A stretch of DNA of 64,000 bases from an uncultured Candidatus Saccharibacteria bacterium (GCA_947087275.1 CAMUBZ010000001.1:62001-126000); one strand, 5' to 3'; positions 23,476 through 32,905 are shown, numbered from the stretch's first letter. Numbers and translations are program-made. Notes: generated by a model from the sequence alone, not told the origin.

Positions 23476-25296
23476 TTAGAGAGAAGTGACGATACTGCGG
23501 ACTTGTTTCTTGGTGAGGACGGCACTACTGGAAGTGATTTTGTAGAGGACGCCGCCGTTGACCCACGCTGCGTTGGAAGTGGCGTCAGAAATGTAGATGG
23601 TAATTCCCTGTTCGTGGGTGGTAGTGTAATCGTCATCCCAAGTTGGTTCGACATAGTTGCGGAGTAAAGCGGCGCTGTCCCAGGAGGATTTTTCTTCGAC
23701 GAGCGTAAAAGAAGCGCCGTCGGGGCCGTCAAACGTGAGAGTGATTTTGCCGTTTTCGGAAGTGATGTCACCAAGTGAATAGTCACGTGGAATATATGAG
23801 GGGTAGGAGGCTTGGATTCCGGTTTGCATAGCGGCGACACGGACGGAGATGTCAGGGATGTTGGAGCCAACAACGTAGATAATTGCAGCGACGCAAGCAG
23901 CGGCACAAGTGAAGGCGACGGCAAAATGGCGGGCGCGGAAGCGTTTGCGTGGCATGGCGGCAGCGCGAGCCTTGGTTTTGCGGTTTTGTTCTTCGTCCAT
24001 GGTGGCGACGGAATGTAAGGCTTGCTCAATAGCGCGGTTTTTGAGTTCTTCGGGGCTGGCGCTACGGGAGACATTGCGACGGGCCATGGCAGGTCTCTGC
24101 ATATTGTTTGTGTTGCGTACCATGGGGCGGACAGTGGCTGGACGCTTGGCGGCTGGGGTGGCAGCTTTTTTGCGGCTGGCGGCCATAACTTTGGCAGATG
24201 ATTTGGTGACTTTGGCGGCAGCGCGATTAGCCTTGGCGGGGAGAGAGACTTTGACAGCGGTATTGGCCTTTTTGGCGTTCTCTTCCTGGACCTTGGTGGA
24301 TTTCATGGCGATATTAACGAACTTTTCGATGGTATCGCCGAGTTCTTTCATTTCGGGGGAGTCGTGATTGGTTTTGATGTTCTCGGCAAAGGCTTTGAGG
24401 GAGGCGACTTGCTCGGAGACTTGAGCGGGGTCGGTCGCGACGCGAATGGAAGCGATGGCTTCGGAGGCGGCAGTAGCAATCGCATCGACGGATGCACCCA
24501 CCGAAGCGTCGAGCGTCGCGACCGCAGGCGCTTCGGTCATGGTGGAGGAATCGGCTGGCATGGTCTCGGAGGCAATGGCATAGTTAGCATAATTGTCGCC
24601 ATATTCCTTGACCGAAGCGCCTAAACTGGCGGCAGCGTAGTCGGCAGCAATGTTCATGGCGAGAGCATCCATATCAACTGGTGTGGCTGGTGATTCTGGC
24701 ATGGTTGGCATATCGGTGGCTGCCGACGGCTCAGGCATATTGCTCTGAGCGGGCACGCCAGACATCATGCTGGCTGGATTGTAAATGGATTGCGTGTTGG
24801 AGAAAGGATTAAAGGCGGTGGAACTATTGTAGTTATCTGGCGTGCCTAACGCTGCCGCCAGAGCCTCAGTTTCACTAAGGGAAGGTGTAGGGTTGGACAT
24901 CATCGGTTGTGTAGTATACGCTTCAGGATTAGACATTGCTGGTTGAGCAATATTAGCATCGGCTGGTGCCATACCGAATTCTACAACATTAGGATAAAGC
25001 GTAACCTGGTTGGACTCGGCAAGGATACGAGCCGCTTCGGCCTCTTCCTTGGCAAGACGTTCGGCTTCGGCTGCACGAGCGGCCTCAAAATCGGCAGCAT
25101 GCACTCGTAAGTTAACTAAGCGTGAAGGAGTGGAAACGGTATCATTGCGAGAAGTATGCGCGTTACGCGCTGCTTCTTCGACGGCGGCGTTCATGGGACG
25201 GCGGACATAGCGACGATTGAGCGTAGTAGAAGATTGAGTAAGACGATGAGTGGACGCACTGGACCGCCCAGCAGACTCAACTTGAATTTTACTCAT
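23476..25296 (-). CDS. Single-pass envelope protein with Ala/Met-rich cytoplasmic region and DUF4367-like outer domain
   Basis: 606 residues. A coiled-coil-like segment (AARAAEAERLAKEEAEAARI, ~70-90), a long low-complexity stretch rich in A, M, S, P, T, a helical segment (~260-330), a basic Ala/Lys region, one membrane helix (FAVAFTCAAACVAAIIYVVG, ~455-475), then a ~130-residue outer domain ending the protein (YIPRDYSLGDITSENGK...). The outer part resembles DUF4367/RsgI-type sensor or anchoring domains. ATG 25296 with GAGGAG upstream is preferred to the TTG at 25302. Probably a cell-envelope protein with a large inside part; role unknown. Confidence 0.65.
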   Translation of the reverse strand: MSKIQVESAGRSSASTHRLTQSSTTLNRRYVRRPMNAAVEEAARNAHTSRNDTVSTPSRLVNLRVHAADFEAARAAEAERLAKEEAEAARILAESNQVTLYPNVVEFGMAPADANIAQPAMSNPEAYTTQPMMSNPTPSLSETEALAAALGTPDNYNSSTAFNPFSNTQSIYNPASMMSGVPAQSNMPEPSAATDMPTMPESPATPVDMDALAMNIAADYAAASLGASVKEYGDNYANYAIASETMPADSSTMTEAPAVATLDASVGASVDAIATAASEAIASIRVATDPAQVSEQVASLKAFAENIKTNHDSPEMKELGDTIEKFVNIAMKSTKVQEENAKKANTAVKVSLPAKANRAAAKVTKSSAKVMAASRKKAATPAAKRPATVRPMVRNTNNMQRPAMARRNVSRSASPEELKNRAIEQALHSVATMDEEQNRKTKARAAAMPRKRFRARHFAVAFTCAAACVAAIIYVVGSNIPDISVRVAAMQTGIQASYPSYIPRDYSLGDITSENGKITLTFDGPDGASFTLVEEKSSWDSAALLRNYVEPTWDDDYTTTHEQGITIYISDATSNAAWVNGGVLYKITSSSAVLTKKQVRSIVTSL

Positions 25297-25403
25297 TAAC
25301 AATAACTCCTCATCGTACTTTTGCTTATATCTATTATAACTTCAAGCGGGATAAAAAAGCAAGAGCAAAATTATGTGTAAAATATGCTATAATATACAAT
25401 GAT

Positions 25404-26942
25404 ATGGATTTTGAAGAACGTGAAAAACAACGACGTCGACAACTGATTAAGGTAATTATTGCTGAGGTGGGCATGGCGATTTCGGTGCTTGCGATTGTGG
25501 TGGTGGCGACTTTGGCGGCAATGGGTTTTTTTGTTACTAGTAGTGGCAAAATTGAGCAGTCTGGATTGGTGCAAATTCACTCGATGCCGAATGGAGCGAC
25601 GGTAGAGATTGATGGTAGTACGGTATTTTCGCGTACGAATTTGAGTCGGAGTTTGACCCCGGGGGAGCATAGTATTAAGCTGTCACGTGATGGCTATGAT
25701 TCTTGGCAAAGAACAATCAAAATGTCTTCTGGTATGCTTTTGCGCTTGTATTATCCGCGTTTGTTTTTGCTAAACCGGAAACCAGAAGTTGCTTTGCACT
25801 TAGAAAAAAGTCTAGAATTTTATTTGCCATCAAATGATCAAACCTATATATTATATGCCGCAGCAGATAGTGCGGTGTGGAATGTGATTAATATTCGAGA
25901 CGATGAGCCCAAAGTGACGCAGCTGGATTTGAGTACGATTTTGCCAGGAGTGACGGAGGGTAAGTTTTTGGGCAAAGTAGAAAGTTTGAAATGGAACAAT
26001 AATAGTGATAGTGTGTTGGCGAAAATTGCTTACGAAGATCAAGCAGAATGGATTTTGATTAACTTGAAGGATACCAAACAGAGTTTGAACTTGACACGAA
26101 CGTTTGGCTTGGAGTTTACGCAGGTAGAGATGATTGATGATGGGGCGGCGCAGCTGTTTGCTTTAGAAAATCAGCATCTTAGGCGGATTAACACCGGGGA
26201 TCAGTCGATTTCGCGGGTGTTGCTGCATAATGTGCTGAGTTTTGCGAACAGCAAGACGAATGTGATTTATGTAATGTCGCAAGTTACTGAGGAAGAGACG
26301 GAAAAAGTGGTTGGCGTGTATCGTGATGGCGAGAAAGGTGGCACCACGCTAGTAAAGGCCTCCAATAATGCCGTCGTGACAGTGGCATTGACACGATATT
26401 ATGACGAAGATTACTTAGCTTACGCGATTAATAATGAGCTAAGTGTGTATTATGGGGCGTTGCCAACATATCGGGAAGATGCTCAGAACACAGACTTTTC
26501 GAGCCTCAAAACTTTGATGGACAAAGTGAAGTTGCAGACTGCGCCAACGCAGTTTAGTTTGAGCCCAGAAGGTGAATATATTATCGCTTCACGAGGGCGG
26601 CAATTTACGGTAGTGGATTTGGAGATGGGAGAACTGATTGAGTATGAAGCCATGGCTTCGGATTTGGCCTGGTTAGACGAAGCGATGTTGACGGCGGTGG
26701 TGGACGATGCGCTATGGGTGTGGGATTTTGATGATGGTAATCGACGCGAAATGGTGCGTTATGTGGCGGATACCGATGATACGGATGATGAGAATATTGT
26801 TGAGCATGAAGCGATTACGACGATTTCTCGTACAAAATTAGCGAATTATCCGGCGGTGATTTCTGACAATAATAAATGGATGTATTATTTGACCGAAACT
26901 AAGACTGGTTTGGCGTTGACGCGTGAGCGGATTCGCGATTAG
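25404..26942 (+). CDS. PEGA-domain membrane-anchored protein with beta-propeller-like body
   Basis: 512 residues: short basic N-terminus, one membrane helix (~20-45), a PEGA domain (SMPNGATVEIDGSTV ... LTPGEHSIKLSRDGYDSW, ~55-110), then a repetitive beta-rich body with WNNNSDSVLAKIAYED, LSPEGEYIIASR and ISDNNKWMYYL segments like propeller blades. PEGA domains are surface modules of S-layer-associated or envelope proteins. TATAAT ends ten bases before the ATG, with no ribosome site. Divergent from the DUF4367-like gene and convergent with the sortase. Confidence 0.75.
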   Translation: MDFEEREKQRRRQLIKVIIAEVGMAISVLAIVVVATLAAMGFFVTSSGKIEQSGLVQIHSMPNGATVEIDGSTVFSRTNLSRSLTPGEHSIKLSRDGYDSWQRTIKMSSGMLLRLYYPRLFLLNRKPEVALHLEKSLEFYLPSNDQTYILYAAADSAVWNVINIRDDEPKVTQLDLSTILPGVTEGKFLGKVESLKWNNNSDSVLAKIAYEDQAEWILINLKDTKQSLNLTRTFGLEFTQVEMIDDGAAQLFALENQHLRRINTGDQSISRVLLHNVLSFANSKTNVIYVMSQVTEEETEKVVGVYRDGEKGGTTLVKASNNAVVTVALTRYYDEDYLAYAINNELSVYYGALPTYREDAQNTDFSSLKTLMDKVKLQTAPTQFSLSPEGEYIIASRGRQFTVVDLEMGELIEYEAMASDLAWLDEAMLTAVVDDALWVWDFDDGNRREMVRYVADTDDTDDENIVEHEAITTISRTKLANYPAVISDNNKWMYYLTETKTGLALTRERIRD

Positions 26943-26945
26943 CAC

Positions 26946-28274
26946 TTAATTACCAAAGATGCCATTCCAGAGGTTTTCGAAGAAGGATGGTTCGTTGGCA
27001 GGCATAGCATCGTCGCTGGTGCTAGGAGTTTCTTCTGGGAGACTTGGCTCGGCAACATTGTCGCTGCTATAGGCAGGGCTGATTTGTTCGGCGCTAATGA
27101 GTAGGCGGTAGCGCGAAGTGCCAAGCGGGGTGCAGGTGATTAAGGTGAGCATGGGGCGATCGGTATCGTAAATTAGGGCGGCAACATCAGTTGGCTCTAC
27201 GACTTTGCTGCTGGTCATTTGATAAGTGTAGCGGACAGATTCGTAGTTGATGTAAATAAGGTCGCCAACTTCAAGACGTTCTAGTCCGGAGAAGATAAAC
27301 TTGTAGGGATTACTACTATAAATATCGCCGGCAGAGTGACCGGAGATGGCAAGATTGCCAATTTGCCCGGGTAAGGCATTAGCCCCAGGAATGGAAAACT
27401 GGGCAACGCCTTGGTTCATGGCAGTGTTGACTTCGGATGTACTGATGCCAAAGGCGACGGGTACGTCAACATTGAGTTTGGGAATAATTAGGCGGGGTTC
27501 TGGTGAGACAGGCTGTGTGATACTAGGATCAACGGCTGTTAGGCTGGTATTGACAGAGCCAGTGTCGGGGGAAATGTAGGCCATAATTGGCGCAAAGATA
27601 CGGCGATTGTATTGTAAAAATAGCGCTACTAGAACAATAATGGCAAAGATAATGATGGGTGTAAGATGTCGCAAGTTGCGTTTGCGCTCGGTGGCGCCTG
27701 TAGCGATGCGCTCAGTCTTCATTTTTTCGGTTTCGAGATAGGTTTGGGCGGCTTTGGCATAGTATTCACTATAATAGTTTTTGTAGTAATCTTGCCAAGC
27801 CGAATGATATTTTTGCCATTCTTCAGAAATGGCTTCTTGGTTGACTGGCGTATCTTTGAGCGCACTGGGTGTTTCCGCTACGTTGTAATTGGTTTCGCCA
27901 ACATAAGTTTGTGGTTCGGCAGGGGCAGTATAAGAAGTTTCAGTTGGTGTGGCGTAATCTTGCTGGTAGTTGGTAGAGCTGGCTGGAGTTGATCCCTGAC
28001 TATAGACTGGAGTGCGTTGATATTCGGCGGTGGGATAGTTGATATTGCTATGTGACCAGTCGGGCTGGACTGGTTGAGGCTGAGAAGTGGTTTCGTTGAA
28101 ACGATTGGTGTGGCGCTCGCGGTTTTTGATTAAGCGCTCGCGAGAACTAGCGGGAAGATTGCGCAGATTTTCAACGGTTGAAGAATAGACCGCAAGTACT
28201 TTCTTGCGGGCAATTTCGGCTGCAGTCTGACGTTGCCGATCTGAGGAAGATAGCCCACCGTTTTCTGAATCCAT
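26946..28274 (-). CDS. Sortase-family transpeptidase with long N-terminal cytoplasmic region
   Basis: Sortases cleave and attach surface proteins covalently. 442 residues: ~200 polar residues including a Tyr-rich WQDYYKNYYSEYY segment, one membrane helix (PIIIFAIIVLVALFLQYN, ~208-228), then the sortase barrel with catalytic His in AISGHSAG (~312), Cys in LTLITCTPLG (~385) and Arg in SRYRLLI (~393). The layout fits class E/F-like sortases. No LPXTG substrate was seen in this window. ATG 28274 is nine bases after TATAAT. The unusually long cytoplasmic part is shared in style with the neighbour at 23.5 kb. Confidence 0.88.
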   Translation of the reverse strand: MDSENGGLSSSDRQRQTAAEIARKKVLAVYSSTVENLRNLPASSRERLIKNRERHTNRFNETTSQPQPVQPDWSHSNINYPTAEYQRTPVYSQGSTPASSTNYQQDYATPTETSYTAPAEPQTYVGETNYNVAETPSALKDTPVNQEAISEEWQKYHSAWQDYYKNYYSEYYAKAAQTYLETEKMKTERIATGATERKRNLRHLTPIIIFAIIVLVALFLQYNRRIFAPIMAYISPDTGSVNTSLTAVDPSITQPVSPEPRLIIPKLNVDVPVAFGISTSEVNTAMNQGVAQFSIPGANALPGQIGNLAISGHSAGDIYSSNPYKFIFSGLERLEVGDLIYINYESVRYTYQMTSSKVVEPTDVAALIYDTDRPMLTLITCTPLGTSRYRLLISAEQISPAYSSDNVAEPSLPEETPSTSDDAMPANEPSFFENLWNGIFGN

Positions 28275-28323
28275 ATAATTTTTATTATATCACATAAAAG
28301 TGTGTTATAATAGAATTACAAAC

Positions 28324-28410
28324 GGGCGAGTGGCGGAATTGGTAGACGCGCTAGACTCAAAATCTGGTTCTCGCAAGGGAGTGAGGGTTCGATTCCCTCC
28401 CCGCCCACCA
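28324..28410 (+). tRNA. tRNA-Leu (CAA)
   Basis: Class II tRNA with long variable arm. Anticodon stem CTAGA/TCTGG with loop CTCAAAA (anticodon CAA), T-arm GAGGG/CCCTC with TTCGATT, encoded CCA. The acceptor stem has one A-C mismatch at pair 6. Confidence 0.92.
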
Positions 28411-28450
28411 ATAAAATAACCTTGATTATATGTCAAGGTTATTTTATTGG
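28408..28450. terminator. Bidirectional terminator after tRNA-Leu
   Basis: Perfect 18-base inverted repeat (28408-28425 against 28433-28450) that takes in the tRNA CCA end; A/T-rich outer arms give a T-run for both directions. Confidence 0.75.
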
Positions 28451-28477
28451 TATAATTAGGCAGGTACAAACCCGATT

Positions 28478-29566
28478 TCAACGGAAGAGTTGGACGGCAT
28501 AAGTGGCGCCTTGGAAACGGTAGAAACCGATACCAATTTTGGTGAATGCGGTATCAATCATATTAGCGTAATGCCCGGCGGAATTGCGCCAGATTTTGGC
28601 CATTGCGGTACCATTGGCAGAAGAACTATAAGCGATATTTTCACCGTAGAATCCAGAAATCCCAAGTTCGCTGGTGATTCCCCAGATACTATTACCATTG
28701 GGACGCTGATGCGCAAAGACATTAGACCAAGCCATTTCGATAGCGCGGATTTCGGCTGCAGTGGTGAGATCTTCGTCTAGGGTGAGTGGTGTGGCGCCGA
28801 CTTCAGTACGGTAACTGTTTGTAGCAGTAAGGATTTGGTTAATATTGGTACGCTCGGCAGATTTTTGCTGAATAGCCTCAGATTTGATTTGGGCGGTGGT
28901 GCCGTTGTAACCGGAATAATCACATTTGTTGTAGGTGCTGGTACTATTGAGCTTTTTGCTGCCGTCGCTATACAAATCGTAAATGACTTTTTTCTCGGTC
29001 CAGCACGATGTCCCATACTTACTGACGACATTAGACTTGGTGACATCTTCAATATATTTAACAAAAGTGGGTGCAGGAGTGTTGGTCGTGGGTTGCGTAG
29101 TGTTGGTATTGGTGTTTGACGTGGAGGAGTTAGTAGTTGGCTTTTTGGTGGAGACGCTTGGCACTGTGGTATTGGTGGATTGATTGGTGCTAGTGGTTTT
29201 GTTGGAAGTTGAAGTAGAATTATTAGCAGTGTCTTTGCTACCTTCCGTGCTTGTTTCAGTTGTGTCCGTTTTACTCTCAGAGTTTTCTGTCGTCTGGGCG
29301 ATTTCGACTGGCTTATAAACTGTCACTTCGTCCGCAGAGTTATTTGTTGCAACGTCAGTGCTAGACTCGCTAATCTTTGGTAAACACAGAATACTGATGG
29401 CGGTGGTACCGGCAATGATTAGTAAGCCAATGATGATGGCAGTAATGATCGCAATTTGATTACGGTGTGATGTATGTTGCTTTGTAGCCTGAGGTGGGCT
29501 TACGGCTTGAGTTTTTGTAGATTTAGTAGTATTGGTTTTGGAATTACTTTTGCTCTTATTTGCCAT
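28478..29566 (-). CDS. CAP/SCP-domain secreted protein
   Basis: 362 residues: basic N-terminus, one membrane helix (IAIITAIIIGLLIIAGTTAI, ~38-58), ~120 residues of Ser/Thr/Asn linker, and a C-terminal CAP domain with TATNSYRTEVGATPLTLD, AIEMAWSNVFAHQRPNGN, YGENIAYSS and WRNSAGHYANMI, carrying the His/Glu residues of the SCP cavity. CAP proteins in bacteria are extracellular, of varied or unknown function. Start 29566 has GAGGAG seven bases upstream; the longer frame begins inside that site. No LPXTG end, so it is anchored by its N-terminal helix. Confidence 0.85.
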   Translation of the reverse strand: MANKSKSNSKTNTTKSTKTQAVSPPQATKQHTSHRNQIAIITAIIIGLLIIAGTTAISILCLPKISESSTDVATNNSADEVTVYKPVEIAQTTENSESKTDTTETSTEGSKDTANNSTSTSNKTTSTNQSTNTTVPSVSTKKPTTNSSTSNTNTNTTQPTTNTPAPTFVKYIEDVTKSNVVSKYGTSCWTEKKVIYDLYSDGSKKLNSTSTYNKCDYSGYNGTTAQIKSEAIQQKSAERTNINQILTATNSYRTEVGATPLTLDEDLTTAAEIRAIEMAWSNVFAHQRPNGNSIWGITSELGISGFYGENIAYSSSANGTAMAKIWRNSAGHYANMIDTAFTKIGIGFYRFQGATYAVQLFR

Positions 29567-29624
29567 TTTGGCTCCTCGCATAGTAGAGTTAATTTTCTTT
29601 ATTATACCACAAATCTACGAATAT

Positions 29625-29652
29625 AAAAATCCCCTCGTTTGAGGGGATTTTT
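29625..29652. terminator. Bidirectional terminator
   Basis: AAAAATCCCCTC/GAGGGGATTTTT with a four-base loop between two minus-strand genes. Confidence 0.8.
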
Positions 29653-29666
29653 GGTAACCGAATAAA

Positions 29667-30374
29667 TTATTGGTTGATGACGAGAGATTTCATGATTTCT
29701 TCGCCAACTTTACCCCATTCGCCGCGCATGTCATCAAGACAGTTGAAGGAAATAACAGCAAGTTTGCCGTCATAGGAGAAGAAGATCATGTGATTGAAGA
29801 TGTCTTCGTCGGTATAGTCGGTAACCATTTTGATTTCGCCAACTTTGTGGCCGTTGACTTCGTAAGATCGGGTCTTGATGTCTTTGGCTTCGGCAGCATC
29901 AAAGACTTGTTCCATGGCGTCGAGGTAGGTTTCGATCTGCTCGTTGCTCAGGGCATTTTCTGGTTTGCTGAGAGCAAGGTTGACAGTGTTGTCTTTGTTG
30001 GTGAGAACTAGATCTGGAGCATCGCTAGTACCGTAGTCTTCGGCGATTTGCTCAGCGCTCATTGTAGTGAATTCGGCTGGAGCCAAAAGTTTGTAATTGA
30101 AACCATCAAGAGAGACATATTTGGCGTCAATTTTGTTACCTTTGCCGTTTTCGAGGACTTGGGCAGTTTCGGTCTTATCGTCTTCCTTCTTGCCTTCGTC
30201 GTCTTTGTTGCCGGTGAGCTGGATAATGCAAAAGATAGCGCCAGCGATAATTACGGCGGCGACGATAATGCCGATGATAACTTTCCATGGGAAATTATTG
30301 GTTGATTTTGCAGTTGCTTTGGCTGGTTTGGTATCTTGAGCCTTAGCAGTGGTTGTTTTGCGTGCTTCTGCCAC
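29667..30374 (-). CDS. Membrane-anchored lipoprotein-like protein, GTG start
   Basis: 235 residues, family not recognised. Lys/Ala/Thr-rich cytoplasmic start, one membrane helix (VIIGIIVAAVIIAGAIFCII, ~32-52), an acidic Asp/Glu/Lys linker, and a ~160-residue outer domain with LDGFNYKLLAPAEFTTM and a conserved-looking end (FFSYDGKLAVISFNCLDD). The GTG at 30374 has AAAGGAG six bases upstream and an upstream TACAAT box. The outer domain resembles PsbP/DUF-type small surface domains in shape only. Belongs to the run of single-pass envelope proteins from 23.5 to 30.4 kb. Confidence 0.6.
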   Translation of the reverse strand: MAEARKTTTAKAQDTKPAKATAKSTNNFPWKVIIGIIVAAVIIAGAIFCIIQLTGNKDDEGKKEDDKTETAQVLENGKGNKIDAKYVSLDGFNYKLLAPAEFTTMSAEQIAEDYGTSDAPDLVLTNKDNTVNLALSKPENALSNEQIETYLDAMEQVFDAAEAKDIKTRSYEVNGHKVGEIKMVTDYTDEDIFNHMIFFSYDGKLAVISFNCLDDMRGEWGKVGEEIMKSLVINQ

Positions 30375-30413
30375 GATAAACTCCTTTTACTTAACTTATG
30401 TTTATTGTAGCAG

Positions 30414-31313
30414 TTATTTGGATTTGTGACAATGCTGATGTGCGTGAGTATGTGGAAGTGAGGTTTCTAATTTGCAAGTTTCTTCGTTGCAATGTTCTGT
30501 AGGGCTTTCCATTTCTATAGTGCTGTGTGCGATGTGGTGTTCTGCGAGTTCGGCTTTGATTTGCTGCTTTAATTTTGCATTAGGCGTTGCGGTAACGACG
30601 TGTAATGTAGCGTAATTATGAAAGCCGTCGAGGCTCCAGACATGTAGGTGATGAATATCCTTGACATCAGGTACCATCAGAAGATGTTCTTTGATGTCGC
30701 CCAGCGAAATTCCGGTTGGAGTCTTTTCTAGGAACACGTTGAGGATAGAAAGGAAGTTACTAAAAGCCTGTTTGAGGATAAAGAGTGCAACCAAAATTGA
30801 GAGGATTGGGTCGATGTAGGTAATATCGGTGAAGCGCATAATGATGGCTCCAATCAAAACCACAGCCCAGCCAAGAACATCTTCGAGCATATGTAAGTTG
30901 ACGGATTTTTGATTGAGCGAGCCTTTGTCGCGGGTGATGTAGGCGGCGAGAAAGTTGATTACAACGCCGATAATGGCGAGAACGATCATACCGTTATAGT
31001 TGATTTCTGCTGGGTTAAAAATTCGTATAATGGCGCTAGCGATGACGAATACTGAGCCAAAAAGTAAGATGAGTGTCGTAATCATACCGCCAACGAGGGA
31101 GTAGCGAATGTAGCCATAAGTATAGTTGGCGTCGGGGTGTTTGGTGCTTTTCTTTTCGAGAAAATAAGAAATACCAATGCTGATGGCGTCGCCGAGGTCA
31201 TGAATGGCGTCAGACATGATGGCCGTACTATTGGTGAAGGCTCCGCCGATGAATTCGTAAATTGAGAACCCAAGGTTGAGCAAAAAAGCGATTAAGATTT
31301 TATTTTTGGACAT
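30414..31313 (-). CDS. Cation diffusion facilitator (zinc/cadmium-type exporter)
   Basis: Proton-coupled divalent metal exporter of the inner membrane. 299 residues: six helices, metal-site motifs SDAIHDLGD (~35) and HMLEDVLG (~140), cytoplasmic domain with HHLHVWSLDG (~225), and a His-rich C-terminus HTHAHQHCHKSK after a CNEETC pair. This resembles ZitB/CzcD. A 19-base palindrome (31342-31360) lies 30 bases upstream of the start and could be an operator, but copies also occur in unrelated places. Confidence 0.92.
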   Translation of the reverse strand: MSKNKILIAFLLNLGFSIYEFIGGAFTNSTAIMSDAIHDLGDAISIGISYFLEKKSTKHPDANYTYGYIRYSLVGGMITTLILLFGSVFVIASAIIRIFNPAEINYNGMIVLAIIGVVINFLAAYITRDKGSLNQKSVNLHMLEDVLGWAVVLIGAIIMRFTDITYIDPILSILVALFILKQAFSNFLSILNVFLEKTPTGISLGDIKEHLLMVPDVKDIHHLHVWSLDGFHNYATLHVVTATPNAKLKQQIKAELAEHHIAHSTIEMESPTEHCNEETCKLETSLPHTHAHQHCHKSK

Positions 31314-31341
31314 AAAAAGTTTCCTGATATTTAGGTATAAG

Positions 31342-31360
31342 TGTTGTAGAAATTACAACA
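31342..31360. promoter_or_regulatory. 19-bp palindrome, copy 2 of 3
   Basis: TGTTGTAGAAATTACAACA. Same design as 8049-8067 (inside prmC) and 61181-61199 (between convergent genes). Here it lies just upstream of the metal exporter. Confidence 0.5.
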
Positions 31361-31433
31361 TGTTGCAAGATAGGTCCATAAAATCATTGTCGCTGACGGT
31401 GACTGACAAACTTCTAACTTAGAGTATAGCGGA

Positions 31434-31973
31434 TTAATGTTGAGATTGCAAGTAGCGGAGGTAATAATTCCAACAAACTGGCTTGTCGGTAATGCTGGCA
31501 GTGTCGTTTGTGATGAAATTCGCAAAGTCGTCAACACTAATCCAATTGACTTCTTGGACTTCTTCGGGCTGTAATTTGATTTGCGAGGGATCTAAGTCGA
31601 GATGCGTAACGAAGTAATCGTTGAAGTGACGGTTGATGATATTTCCTTCGATGTTTTCTGAAGTTGAACTGCCGATGTGAAGCAAATCTTGAGGTTGGAG
31701 TATGATACCGAGTTCTTCTTTGGCTTCGCGTAGGGCGGCTTGGTACCCAAATTCGCCAGCGTCCACGTGCCCACCAACAGCAACATCCCACATATCGGGC
31801 CACATCTTCTTGGATTTGCTACGTTTTTGTAATAGGACCTTTTGGCCATCGGTACTTACAATAAAAACTACAATGGCGCGATGCCAGAGCCCTTGATTAT
31901 GGCACTCGCTACGAGTGGCGGTTTGACCAGTAAAACCGCCGTGTTGATCCAAGACATCGAACTTTTCTTCCAT
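31434..31973 (-). CDS. NUDIX hydrolase (IPP-isomerase-like layout)
   Basis: 179 residues with the NUDIX box spread over GGHVDAGEFGYQAALREA-KEELG (residues ~65-88), preceded by RAIVVFIV and WPDMWDVAVGG as in isopentenyl-diphosphate isomerase-like NUDIX proteins. Hydrolyses a nucleoside-diphosphate-linked substrate; identity unknown. The ATG lies exactly six bases after TATAAT. Divergent from a paralogous NUDIX gene: the two -10 boxes lie in one near-palindrome (31977-32004). Confidence 0.88.
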   Translation of the reverse strand: MEEKFDVLDQHGGFTGQTATRSECHNQGLWHRAIVVFIVSTDGQKVLLQKRSKSKKMWPDMWDVAVGGHVDAGEFGYQAALREAKEELGIILQPQDLLHIGSSTSENIEGNIINRHFNDYFVTHLDLDPSQIKLQPEEVQEVNWISVDDFANFITNDTASITDKPVCWNYYLRYLQSQH

Positions 31974-32087
31974 ACCATAATTATAGCATGGTATAATTAT
32001 GGTAATGTAACTTTGGAGAGATTATGGATTTAAGGCTAGCCTTATTTTCTACAGTGGGTAGAAAATATAAGTCGTTAGGGGGCGTCA

Positions 32088-32633
32088 ATGACTGAATTGA
32101 TTGATGTTTTGGATGAAAACGGGATTAAAACCGGGCGTGTGGCGACGCGTGATGAAGTGCATCGTGAGGGGCTGTGGCACCGTTGTATTGTGGTGGCGAT
32201 TATTAATGATAAGAATGAGATTTTGCTACAGCAACGTAGCCACAATAAGAAAAAGAATCCCGATATGTGGGACATATCGGCTGCTGGACATATTTCGGCG
32301 GGCCAAGATTCCCTGTCAGCAGCCGCACGAGAGATAAATGAAGAAGTCAGTGTGGATTTGGGGCGGCATGTGGACATTAGCGATTTTCGTTATATGTTTT
32401 GTTTTAGGAAAGAACAAGTAATTGACGAAGGATATATTGATCGTCAGTTTTTTGATTTCTTTATTTTGCGCCAACCGAATTTGACTTTGGAAAAAGTGAA
32501 GATGCAAGAGAGTGAAGTGCAAGCAGTAAAACTCTGTACGATGTCGGAGTTGCGGACGCTAATTGAGAATCATGAACTTGTAGAACGTGATGCGGTATAT
32601 GCTGCGTTGGAAAATTATATTTTTAACATTTAG
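32088..32633 (+). CDS. NUDIX hydrolase, first gene of accessory operon
   Basis: 181 residues, ~40% alike by eye to the divergent NUDIX protein in the first 90 residues ([30 protein letters not shown]). NUDIX box [22 protein letters not shown] at ~64-86, with REINEEV for metal binding. GGGGGC lies upstream of the ATG. It opens a run of eight close or overlapping genes ending at 36594. The pair probably arose by duplication and inversion. Confidence 0.88.
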   Translation: MTELIDVLDENGIKTGRVATRDEVHREGLWHRCIVVAIINDKNEILLQQRSHNKKKNPDMWDISAAGHISAGQDSLSAAAREINEEVSVDLGRHVDISDFRYMFCFRKEQVIDEGYIDRQFFDFFILRQPNLTLEKVKMQESEVQAVKLCTMSELRTLIENHELVERDAVYAALENYIFNI

Positions 32634-32644
32634 GATGGCGTGAA

Positions 32645-32905
32645 ATGAACGAGGTAAAAATTAAGCATATTTATAAACATTTTAAGGGTGACTTGTATCT
32701 TGTGGAGGACGTTGCGATACATAGCGAGACGAAAGAAAAGTATGTTGTATATCGGGCGCTGTATGGTGACAATGAATTATATATTCGCCCGTACGACATG
32801 TTTGTTTCTGAAGTTGACCACGAAAAATATCCTGAAGTGGCGCAGCAATATCGCTTTGAATTGCAGGATATTAGAAGCGTGCATGAAGGAAGAGAGGTAA
32901 AATGA
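32645..32905 (+). CDS. DUF1653-family small protein
   Basis: 86 residues. [38 protein letters not shown]... [11 protein letters not shown] matches the DUF1653 pattern (a small all-beta domain) as I know it. Function unknown; such genes often sit beside NUDIX hydrolases. Its stop overlaps the next start by four bases (ATGA). Confidence 0.8.
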   Translation: MNEVKIKHIYKHFKGDLYLVEDVAIHSETKEKYVVYRALYGDNELYIRPYDMFVSEVDHEKYPEVAQQYRFELQDIRSVHEGREVK

